From NCBI GenBank assembly GCA_007922225.1, contig ML679962.1:36719863-36783862 (forward strand): 64,000 nt of DNA. Direction: 5' to 3'. The notes beneath the pieces are model-generated. The model was not told where the DNA came from and did not search any database. It saw only the letters and a program-made list of their open reading frames with translations. The position numbers were made by a program, and so were the translations under genes. The DNA is from Emydura subglobosa (Eukaryota; Chordata; Testudines; Chelidae). Positions 54,598 through 64,000 of this stretch are shown piece by piece; the first letter of the stretch is position 1, and each line of letters opens with the position of its first letter.

Positions 54598-55491
54598 GGC
54601 AAGTTTGCAGATGACACTAAGCTAGGGGGAGTGCTAGATACGCTGGAGGGTAGGGATAGGAGACAGAGGGGCCTAGACAAATTGGAGAATTGGGCCCAAA
54701 AAAATCTGATGAGGTTCAACAAGGACAAGTGCAAAGTCCTGCACTTAGGAAGGAAGAATCCCATGCACAGCTACAGACTGGGGACCGAGTGGCTAGGCAG
54801 CAGTTCTGCAGAAAAGGACCTGGGGTTTACAGTGGACAAGAAGCTGGATATGAGTCAATAGTTTGCCCTTATTGCCCAGAAGACTTACGGCATATTGGGC
54901 TGCATTAGTAGGAGCATTGTCAGCAGATCCAAGGAAGTGATTATTCCCCTCTATTCAGCATTGGTGAGGCCACATTTCGAGTAGTGTGTCCAGTTTTGGG
55001 CCCCCCACTACAAAAAGGATGTGGACGAATTGGAGAGAGTCCAGCGGAGGGCAACGAAAGTGATTAGGAGGCTGGAGCACATGACTTAGGAGGAGAGGCT
55101 GAGGGATCTAGGCTTGTTTAATCTGCAGAAGAGAAGAATGAGGGGGGATTTGATAGCAGCCTTTAACTACCTGAAAGGGGTTCCAGGGAGGATGGAGCTA
55201 GGCTGTTCTCAGTGGTGGCAGATGAGAGAACGAAGAGCAATGGTCTCAAGTTGCAGTGAGGGAAGTCTAGGTTGGATATTAGGAAAATCTTTTTCACTAG
55301 GAGGGTGGTGAAGCACTGGACTGGGTTACCTAGGGAGGTGGTGGATTCTCCATCCTTAGAGCTTTTTAAGGCCCAGCTTGACAAAGCCCTGGCTGGATGA
55401 TTTAGTTGGGGTTGGTCCTGCTTTGAGCAGGGGGTGGGACTAGATGACCTCCTGAGGTCCCTTCCAACCCTAATCATCTAGGATTCTATGA
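54598..55491 (+). mobile_element. CR1 LINE 3' fragment (tail 'attctatga')
   Basis: The copy begins almost exactly at the reverse transcriptase catalytic box, [20 protein letters not shown] at 54601-54660. It continues [20 protein letters not shown] and [20 protein letters not shown], breaks at a stop near 54858, resumes ([16 protein letters not shown], then [20 protein letters not shown]) and ends with the 3' tail AACCCTAATCATCTAGGATT with CTATGA. The reading frame is still mostly intact, so this is one of the younger copies in the window. It is 5'-truncated and inactive. Confidence 0.92.
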
Positions 55492-57274
55492 AAGCCTTTA
55501 ATTCTCGCCAGTGGAACATGCAGTAAACTCTTACAACCAAGAGCTGCCGGTAGAATACTCATGCTCTTGTGTGGTTCCATGCATTGTTACAGCAGAGAGA
55601 TCAATGTTATGCGTGGCTAGTCTGATTTTAATCTTAAACTTCGGCGTGTATTGACCCTTCATCCATACTGAGACGAAGGACCAATACCTAGTGATGTTCT
55701 ACTCGCAGATCTCACAGTGGAGTCACTAAACATGGATGAAATGTGGGTAAAAATCAATGGCAGGATTTGGCCAACAATGTGAGTAGTCATGTCTTTGGCA
55801 GGCAACCTTCCATAACGTAGAAATCCCAAATATAACCGGTAGTTGAAGCTTCAGAGTGTTTGGGTCTCTTTAAACTGAATGCCTCTCTGAGGTGTTGGGG
55901 TTTGTTGTGTGTTTTTTGAGGATTGCTTAGTGAAATACTTAGTATGTTTTGCCTCCAGTTTTATTCACTGTTAGAAAAATAAAGGCTTCTTTTTCCAGGC
56001 AAAAAGTTCTTTCCAGATGTGTGTCTTTTTTTTCTGTGTGTCACCTTGGGAAACAAAATGTTGTCTGGTAGAAATGGCAAAACTACAACCATGACCATTT
56101 GTGAATACCCACAAACATGCTAGTGTATCAGATTTAAGAAAGAACATTAATAGTTTCTGAATACAATATTTTATGTGCATATACAGACGTAAATGCCTAA
56201 GTAGACAGAAATATGCACTGCATATTTTTAAACTGGTTTATATCACCTGTAAGCCTTTATTTCTAGCGGTATTGAAGAGAAACGTCTCCGTTGCTTGCAA
56301 GGTTTAGTGTCCTTCTTTGAAAGCCTTTTGGTTGAATAATTATCCTGAACAGCTCAATTAGTTTTCTATGCCATTAGTTTTCTATGCCATTTCAGTGGCA
56401 GATTCTCATTATGCAAAAGGGAAAATAGCCAGGAGAAGTGTTAAAACCGCTTATGAGCGGGATCGCAGTGTTTACATAATTAAAGAACACTGCTTCGGTC
56501 ACTATTGCAGCTTTACCCCTGTTGCTTTGGCAAGGAATCAAAGATCTTCTGTGTCTATTAAATTTGGCCAAGGGACCAAGGCCCGCTCACATGCCACACC
56601 AGCCTCCCGCCATCCCTGCTTCTCATAACACAGTACTGTACTCTCATGGAAAAACAAATACTCCCAGCTTTATTTACCCGACAGAACCTTCATATAAATA
56701 AACAAGCATTCATCATGCATGCTGCACCAACTCAAGATGCATGCCGCTAGCAGGCAGAAATCTCCATCTGGAAATACCATCCTACTCCCGATAGGACATA
56801 GCAAATGCACCTGCTCATAAGTGATAGAAGACCTCATCTCTCCATGCAAGATTAACATCCCGTTCAGACTGAGTGAAACTCAATGTTTGCATCCTTACAC
56901 GTCGTTTCCTCTTCCACCCACACAGCCAAGTCTGTGTGTGAGATGTGGTTAGCTCTTATCTTCCCCTGGGGCAAGGGCAATCCTCCTGGTGAGTATCCCT
57001 CTGATAGACTCTGAACCCGGGATAGCCCAGCCATACTGTTTTGCACCGATGAATTCCTAGCAACCAACAGGTAAGAGGACCAGCTCCTGCAGTCCTGCCT
57101 CAGACCTTACTCAGACAAAATCCCGATTCGAGGTGTATTTAATTCTGAACTGCAAGGTTTTGCCACTATTAGTGACTTGACTCTTCACTCAAGTCAATCG
57201 CCTCTCATAAGATCCATAAGCTATGTGGAAGTTATAGCTGGTGCAAACGTCCTGTTCGGTATAAGTGCCGTCTG
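55492..57274. other. Unique AT-rich DNA
   Basis: Nothing recognised. The tandem AGTTTTCTATGCCATTAGTT region near 56359-56392 repeats a 17-base word (TTAGTTTTCTATGCCAT) twice. Frames are up to about 86 codons, without motif. Confidence 0.3.
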
Positions 57275-57358
57275 TCTGAGCATGTTACACGTGCGCTCTG
57301 TGACCTGCACTGGCTATCTCTTCGTTTTCACATTGATTTAAAGGTATTGGTTGAGTTC
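57275..57358 (+). pseudogene. L2-like LINE reverse transcriptase C-terminal scrap
   Basis: Twenty-eight codons read SEHVTRALCDLHWLSLRFHI followed by DLKVLVEF. This matches the conserved C-terminal region of L2/Rex1-type reverse transcriptases, where 'HITPvLrsLHWLPVrfRIDFKvLlL' is typical. The reading is on the plus strand and abuts the minus-strand CR1 scrap at 57361. Frames to the left are no longer recognisable. Confidence 0.65.
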
Positions 57359-57360
57359 TA

Positions 57361-57650
57361 GACTATCACTCCCAGGCATGTTTTCTATTCCTTTAATCAT
57401 TCTCATGGCTCTCCTCTGAACCCTCTCCACTGTATCAACATCTTTCTTGAACTGTGGGCACCAAAACTAGACACAGGATTCCAGCAGCGGTTTCACAAGT
57501 GCAAATGCAGAGGTAAAATAACCTCTCTCCTCCTACTACAGATTCTTCTATTTATGCATTCCAGGATTGTAGTATGTCACAGCGTCATGTGGCCATGTTC
57601 AGCTGATTATCCACCACAATCTCCAAATCTTTTTCAGAGTGACTCTAGTA
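57361..57650 (-). mobile_element. CR1/L3-type LINE fragment, reverse orientation
   Basis: In reverse, CTCTGAAAAAGATTTGGAGA corresponds to 'sEKDLEIVVDNQLNMA' near 57640-57595. GAATCCTGTGTCTAGTTTTG and GTGCCCACAGTTCAAGAAAG correspond to 'ESCVxFWcPqFKKDVDTVERVQRRA' near 57485-57405, followed by MRMIKG. Several indels break the frame. The orientation is opposite to the neighbouring LINE scraps. Confidence 0.75.
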
Positions 57651-58551
57651 TCTGGTTAAAAATGTTATTAAAACATTAAAAAAAAAAATCAAGAAAACCC
57701 ATCACCAAAGCGAAGTTATTATTCATAATGTTAAACTAAACTAAACTAAAAATAAAGCAAATACAACTATTAAATCAACAAGTTAATCTCAATATTGGAT
57801 TAGAGTCAATTCTTCAGATTAGTACCAAAAATGATTAGTTCTTGTACACATTCTAAGACAGAGGCTGTCCATTTGGTAAAATTCCTTAAGTGGGATTTCT
57901 AACCAAAGTCAATCAAAGCTATATGTTGGGGCTGGTTAAATATCCTAATACTGAAACCAAATTATTATTTAATGTCTGGACCACAATCTCAGCCAATTTT
58001 AGAGATTGCTGCTTTGATTTCTACTCTTACATGGTGGTTAACCCTTTTCTTTCCCCTCTCCCTGAACAACGATTTATTAATACAGACATTAGCGGACTTT
58101 TCTTCATAAACAGAAGTTGGACAACTTATTTAGCGGAAATTATTGATGACCATCTCAAATCTCTCCAGGCTTTTAAAGCTAGAACACAGAACACACTCTG
58201 ATTAATTTTATGGGACAATATTTAGGGCTTTCAAAGCCTGAGGAATTGTTCTTTCTTGTGCCTCCACTTGTGAACTTTATGGATGCTCTCACACACAGAG
58301 ACACACTTTCACGTCCGCACCCTAACAATAAAAAGACCAAATAGGCTGGGATGTCTCCCAGCTAATAACAAAAGACAAAGATGGGGAAAAAAGAAAAATA
58401 AGACACTCAAAATAACAAGGGCTTTGTGAAATCTTCAGTGCTCACATTCTTCTGTATTCTGATAGAGTGAAAGCTGGAACTGCAGACGATATTCTGGTGG
58501 CAGAGCACCTCCCATCTCTGGGACTCCTTCGGGCAGAGGCAGAGTCTGGTC
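57651..58551. other. Unique AT-rich DNA between LINE fragments
   Basis: A CTAAA triple repeat lies at 57733-57749. A 103-codon plus frame (57890-58201) in AT-rich DNA, starting MGFLTKVNQSYMLGLVKYPN, has no family signature that I recognise. Confidence 0.3.
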
Positions 58552-59012
58552 AAAAGTCCAGTGGAGGGCAACAAAAATGATTAGGGGGCTGGAGCACAAA
58601 ACTTAGGAGGAGAAGCTGAGAGAACTAGGCTTGTTTAGTCTGCAGAAGAGAAGAGTGAGGGGGGGATTTGATAGCAGCCTTTAACTATCTGAAAGGGGGT
58701 TCCAGGGAGGATGGAGCTAGGCTGTTCTCAGTGGTGGTAGATGACAGAACAAGGAGCAACGGTCTCAAGTTGCAGGGCGGGAGGTCTAGGTTGGATATTA
58801 GGAAAAAGTTTTTTACTAGGAGGGTGGTGAAGCACTGGAATGGGTTACCTAGGGAGTTGGTGGAATCTCCATCCTTAGAGGTTTTTAAGCTGCAGCTTGA
58901 CAAAGCCCTGGCTGGGATGATTTAGCTGAGGTCAGTCCTGCTTTGAGCAGGGGGTTGGACTAGATGACCTCCTGAGGTCCCTTCCAACTCTAATTTTCTA
59001 TCATTCTATGAT
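58552..59012 (+). mobile_element. CR1 LINE 3' end, same subfamily as 54598-55491
   Basis: From GTCCAGTGGAGGGCAACAAA the sequence parallels 55038-55491 closely: GGATTTGATAGCAGCCTTTA, GGATGGAGCTAGGCTGTTCT, GTGGTGAAGCACTGGA and GACTAGATGACCTCCTGAGG. It ends CAACTCTAATTTTCTATCAT with TCTATGA. The frame [20 protein letters not shown] through [11 protein letters not shown] (58668-58925) is the C-terminal end of CR1 ORF2 and is intact over this short length. Confidence 0.92.
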
Positions 59013-60003
59013 CCTTATGGCTTGTGAACATCAGGTGTGAGGCTGACCTTGGTCCAGTTGGATTTGAATTAGGTCACCAAGCATCAACTTGGAAAAGTCC
59101 CGCTTAAATCAGAAATGCAAAAATATTCAGTGTTTTCTGTACCAGAGAGAACTGGTGTCTGTGACTTCCTCTCCCTCCCCCGCCACCCAAAAGAAGAAAA
59201 TAAAAAAAAATAATCAAAGCTCCAGATACATGAGACCAGACCAAAGGAAGCTGGCATGCTCTTATCAAGATCAAAAGTCTTGCGGAGAACATTGTGTCAC
59301 CGGTTTAGGGAAAGTTCAACACACACATCCTATAAAATAGCTGATTGGTAGGGTTCTTTTCAACCACCGGTCACCCAACATTCATCCATCAGCAAAATTA
59401 AAAATAAATGGGAACAGTGTGCGACCAGTGGTGTCATTCTTCTCGCAAAGGAGGCAGTTTACGGTAACCTTTCTATTTTGGGACTAGGCAGTAAGTCAAA
59501 CAGCTTATTTTCTGGAGTCTTCATCTGGGTAGGTTTTTAAATAACTTCTCGATCAATTTAAAACTAACATGTATAAAGTTTATATGAGGTCTCTATTCCC
59601 ACATACACACGCCCCAAGTCTATAGCAGCCTGAGCGTGTCCGTCTTCAGAGCATGCCTCAAGACCACCTTCGTTCTCTTGCCGGTTTGGAGATGTGACTG
59701 GGTAGGGCTGGTGGGGTGGGATTCTGGGAACTGTGGGGAAGAGGGATCCAATTAATTTGTGTTTATGTTGTCACTGGGTTATTTGGTTTGATCTGAGGGA
59801 ATTAACAGGCCTGTTTGTTTTGTGTAATTTTAGAAGATTGCTATAGCTGCCCAGTACTTTGAATGGGAGGGGTTTGGTTTTTTTTTTTTACTGTAGTTTG
59901 TAAAGATCCAGAGAAATCAATAACATACGTTCTGTAACTTTGAGATGAAAGTAATGCTTCTGCTTTCATACAGAGGGGACAATCTGTGTAAATTAGTCCC
60001 AGG
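59013..60003. other. Unique stretch
   Basis: Nothing recognised. There is an AT-rich run at 59198-59212 and a T-run near 59877-59889. Confidence 0.3.
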
Positions 60004-60209
60004 AAGGTGGTCCAGTAGTCGGGGTGCTGATCTGGGTCTCAGGAGAGCTGGTAATTTCCTACTTTGCCACAGAGTCCCTGTGTGACTACACAAATGTCTC
60101 CGTTCTTCATCTGTAAATTGTGGGTACTATCTCACAAGGATGTTGTGAAGATAAATGAAAAATTGCAAGGTACTCAGATACTATGGAAATGGTCACTATG
60201 TAAGTATCT
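60004..60209 (+). repeat. Near-complete MIR-type SINE
   Basis: AAGGTGGTCCAGTAGTCGGG, GTGCTGATCTGGGTCTCAGG and TACTTTGCCACAGAGTCCCT are followed by GTGTGACTACACAAATGTCT, CCGTTCTTCATCTGTAAATT and CTCACAAGGATGTTGTGAAG, then CTCAGATACTATGGAAATGG. The blocks run in order from head through core to tail, making this the most complete MIR in the window. Confidence 0.9.
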
Positions 60210-63200
60210 CTCTCTCTAAGATATATAAACCAAAAAGCTGGGGGTGGGAGGAGAAAGGAAGGGAAAATGTGGTCATAGATCTGTGGTGAATGAGATAAGA
60301 TGTCTCTCACACACCTTCTTTTCCTTCTAGTCAGCCTTCCTAAACCTAAATAGAAAGCCCCCATGTGCATGAATTTAACCTTTAGGATGCATCTAATCAG
60401 TATCTTAACCTTGTTAATAGTATAGTGTATCTATCACTTCAGTGACATTACCCACATGCTCTTGGAAGACAGACCAAATGGAAAGATTTCCCCCTAACTT
60501 CTCCAGTACGCTAGCTGTACATTAAACACACAAGTAGACAGACAGGGAGCAGTCACATCAAAGTGCTGGAAGAAAGATCTAACTTCCAAAGTGGATAAAC
60601 TGAATCAGAAAACGCAAAATAAGAGTGTCCACCTGGGGGGTTTATCCAAAATAATTATTCTGGAATAACTATTTTGGTATATTTCCAAGAAGATGAGCCC
60701 TTACTATAGGGAAAGTCAAGCATAATGTCATTAGTCATGGTGCAGTAAAGCCTGGTGTGAGAACAGAATCAGGTCCAGCATGGTGATTGATCTTGGACTT
60801 TTTAAATGGATTTTCACTTGTCTTATTTAAACACTCCTCTCCTGCTGCCTTTCAATGTCATACGGCTGCCTAAATCCCTTCGGTCACGTTGACAACTCCA
60901 GCCTAGAAGAACCGCCCCATTAGCTGCTGCTTGCCTCATTTTCAAAACCCAAGCCAGCCAGCGGGTGATACTTCTGAACATCTGAGAGTTCTTGTGGACT
61001 TGTGTGAGGTTTGGTCCTTTCGATCATGTTTAGCGGTTCATCAGCCGGCAAATTCAAAGTGTATTCTTCCAGCCATGCCTCAAAGAAGGACTTTATCTGC
61101 GTTTGTCTTTCTGGGAACGTTTTTCAGATGCATAGACACCACCAGAGAGCTGAATGCGAAAATCTGAGAATTATTTCCTGCGACAACTTTTATCCAACAA
61201 AATGTTTTGCTGCCTTATTTATGACTTCTTAAGTGATGTGGGAGTTCAGAACAGACAGGCCTACAGTTTTCTTTTATTCATCTCTGCTACTCCCTCTCAT
61301 TGGTGAGTTCTTTAACAGGATGGAAGTTGCGAATGAAGTTGGCCTTCTCCTGAGTTGTTTCATTACACAGTTGACATGAACAGTAAATCCTGCTTTCCTT
61401 TACTGCACACTGAAGGTCACTACTGCAGTCGGTTCATAATGAGCCTCATAAGCGTGTGTCTCACCTCAGCAGGGCTCTCCCTGGATTGCTCCCTCCCCCC
61501 ATCCCGAAATCCATTAATTCTTTAACCTTTTATCAGTCTACAAATGCTAAAGGCATCCTGTGAGCTTTGAGCCCTGTCTCTCACAGATGTCAGGTGATGC
61601 TTTGAGCTTGCAGGATTTGAGGGGTAACTCAAGGAATGCTATCGAAGGACCCAAATACTTGACATTTCAAATGGCCATAAATAATTAGGGATTTTCAAAA
61701 TGCCAAGAAATTATTCACACACGTGTATTGTGTGTGATTATTACCTGCATCCTTTGCAGAGAAAAATTAGTATGCAAACATAGAACCCGTGCTTATTTGC
61801 AGTGGTAAAGAGGAGTTGTGAGTGTGTTTTGGAAAGGGTGCAGAAATATACTCCAGCAGTGAGGAATTAAAAGCTTTCTAGACATTGTCTATTGATTTCT
61901 ATCCTTTTGAGCCGGATGAAAAGAGTTTCTGAAATGGAGGGTGAAATTAGAAACCAACCATTTTAACAAATACACCTGCAGCCCATCTGCCTCATCTTTG
62001 CTCATTGTTTTTAAATTAACACCTGTGCATTTAGACCCTATTAAAATAATAATTTAAGGCTCTAATGACTTTGTGCCTTCCACAACTGTGGTGGGATATC
62101 GTGGGAATACCCAAGCAATATGCTTGTTTGATGCTTGTCACAACATAGATTGACATCAGGGAGCAGCAGTTTGTAAACCATTCATTACATTGCAATTTAG
62201 AGCGTCTGGTTTTGATTTTAATTAAAAATACAAAGGAAAAAACCCCCAGAATTTGGAATAAAACAGCTGGCAGAAAACTTCTGACAAGCCCTTTCGAGGT
62301 GGTTTCCACCTGGTCTGGGAGAGGAGTGTGACTCAAACCTCACAGGTGTCTAATGGATAAGTGGTAGCCACCTCTCAGCCATGCTGTACCTGGATATTTC
62401 ACTGCTGGCATATTTTGCTCCATAATCCTTGGTTAAGTGTGACTTTCATGTAATGCTGTTTGAGGCATTTGGGATGTTATTGACTGCTTGGCTTGGTGGA
62501 GGAGAAAACCTGCTTCTGAAACACTTGGATAGCGAGTCTGCCTTTTTTCGTGATTTCGTTGCTCCTGAAAGCCAGCTAGGCTAATGCCAAGGGACTGCTG
62601 CTTCTGTCTTGGAGGCGGCTGTGCATTTTGCTCTGGCAAACAGAGGTTGGTGCATTACAGTAGTTGGCGTCAGGGCCAGGAAAATCTGAAGTAATGGCAA
62701 GGTCAGTAGCCATAGGCCGCTGGGTGAATTTTGTCTATACTTGGAGAAACTCCAGTGGGCAGCCCCAGAGTACCACTTGTGCAAAACAAATGAATGTATA
62801 GTTACTCCATTAAATCTCCGGTTGCACCCTTCGTTGCATTTGCTGACTTTTGATTGCTTGACATGGCAAACTCCTTTTAATGTAGGTTTTTTATCTGGGG
62901 GTGGGAAGGATGTAATACTAGATACGTTTGTCGTGTACTGTTTATTATGGGTCTGGTTGCAAACACTTGGTGCTCCCTGTGACTGGCGGTCCTCGCTTCC
63001 TTCCCACCTTGCAGCTTGTGCTCTGCATGCCGTCCTAGAGATCTCTCTTCAAATACGTTATGTCTGGGCCACTGCCGAGCCTGGCTTGATCCATTTCATT
63101 TGCTCAGCTGTGTCTAAGTAACCCCCAAAGAGTTCATTCAGTCTCACTCAGGTAACCGCAGGAGACTGACTGGTGTGAGCTGTCATTGGAGTGGTGGGAA

Positions 63201-64000
63201 TTACGTGTGGAATTTGTGAACCAAGGCAAGTGTCTCAGGAGACCTTTGCGAGCTCATCTGTAGGGCTGCATTTGCTGCTCAGCATAGTGAGAAGGAGATG
63301 GCTGTAGAGAGGAGAGAAGGCACTCGCCTATGACACAGACAGAGTACGACAGTTGATTCAGACCTGCTAGCGCAGATGATCATACAAACCCGCAATAGGC
63401 TTGTGGATCTTGCTCTGGTCGCTGTTACAAGTAGCTTTGAATAAAGCCGCTTGCATCTGTGTCGCCCCGGGGGCAGGAGAGGGCGAGTAACCCCAGATCT
63501 GGGGCGGCGAGGAGGAGTTAATTGTCAGGACCTGTGTTTCAATAACAGAGTCTTGCAGAAACACTGGGCAAGAACATTTACAAATGAAGACGTTACCTTT
63601 GTACGCCCCTCCCACCATCCCGCCGCATGCTTTTTTTTAAAACTGAATCTTTCAACAGATACAAAGTCAGCTGTGAGCACCTTTCAAAACTCCTCTGAGG
63701 TGCCCAAGTTGTGCCACTCTACAGGACCTGTCTCTTTACACAGGCCTTTCCTCCAAGGAAGGATAATTTGCATAATTATTTACTTCTTTTTTTAATAAAC
63801 GGAAGGTCCCAAACTGCATTAAGCTGGAGTTTGGTTGAATGCACGTAACAGTAACGTTTACGAGTTATTAAAAAAAAGAAAATAATCACAAGACTGTTAT
63901 ATTTATCCGAAAACCGAGTGTTACAAACCAAGGACAATCAATGTTACTTTTAAACTGAAAAGTAATGCAGACATTTTAAAGTATGGAAAAAAAACAGTCC
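60210..64000. other. Unique DNA to the right edge, no gene recognised
   Basis: No repeat family and no convincing frame. The longest (126 codons, 62741-63121, plus; 114 codons, 63451-63795, plus) carry no motif. AT-rich words such as CCATAAATAATTAGGGATTT near 61675 suggest possible noncoding conservation. Confidence 0.3.

Noticed and set aside
1..64000. CRISPR arrays, bacterial-type operons, phage or defence systems
   Set aside because: No regularly spaced direct repeats, no dense coding and no ribosome-binding pattern. The window has vertebrate intergenic texture throughout.

Overview
The window looks like nuclear DNA of a reptile, most likely a turtle. It is dominated by decayed CR1 LINE copies whose 3' ends read 'tcccttccaa...attctatga'. 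It also carries several MIR/L2-type fragments, palindromic MITE-like families, hAT-type elements, and an inverted-repeat element with a short gag-like start that I remember as common in turtles. Turtle is preferred over crocodilian or bird from recollection of these families, not from a search.

No cellular protein-coding gene, rRNA, tRNA or CRISPR array can be supported. The longest open frames (291, 260, 242 and 202 codons) lie in GC-rich or repetitive DNA, overlap frames on the other strand, and show no family signature. The only peptides with recognisable family character are fragments of non-LTR retrotransposon reverse transcriptase (CR1 at 1-990, 19.7-20.6, 21.1-22.3, 54.6-55.5, 57.4-57.65 and 58.55-59.0 kb; an L2-like C-terminal scrap at 57.28 kb) and the 22-codon gag-like start inside the inverted-repeat element at 13.9-14.35 kb. 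The window therefore reads as intergenic or deep intronic sequence.

Layout. 0-1 kb: minus-strand CR1 running off the left edge. 1-6.3 kb: a GC- and CpG-richer block with two MIR copies. 6.3-19.7 kb: AT-rich unique DNA with small MITE, MIR/L2 and DIRS-like insertions. 19.7-22.3 kb: two CR1 copies of different subfamilies in the same orientation. 22.3-31.4 kb: mostly unique DNA with a (GT)17 tract, a CRE-like cluster and two CTCF-like motifs. 31.5-32.6 kb: a cluster of four palindromic fragments. 34.7-39.9 kb: a repeat-dense zone (LTR-like unit, nested palindromes, a near-perfect hairpin, a minus-strand TATA-type LTR candidate, MIRs). 40-42 kb: AT-rich, homeodomain-site-rich DNA resembling conserved noncoding sequence. 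42-43 kb: a hAT-like element carrying a GC-rich minisatellite. 45 kb: a small hAT-like element with a plausible target duplication. 48.6-49.2 kb: second copy of the palindromic family at 36 kb. 54.6-59.0 kb: CR1-rich. 60.0-60.2 kb: a near-complete MIR. The rest is unique DNA with no recognisable gene.

No operon or pathway can be described. The most informative signals are the inverted-repeat (DIRS-like?) element, the palindromic families, a set of CTCF-like motifs whose orientations include convergent pairs, and several non-repetitive blocks that may be developmental enhancers. All repeat family names rest on visible sequence plus memory and were not checked against a repeat library.
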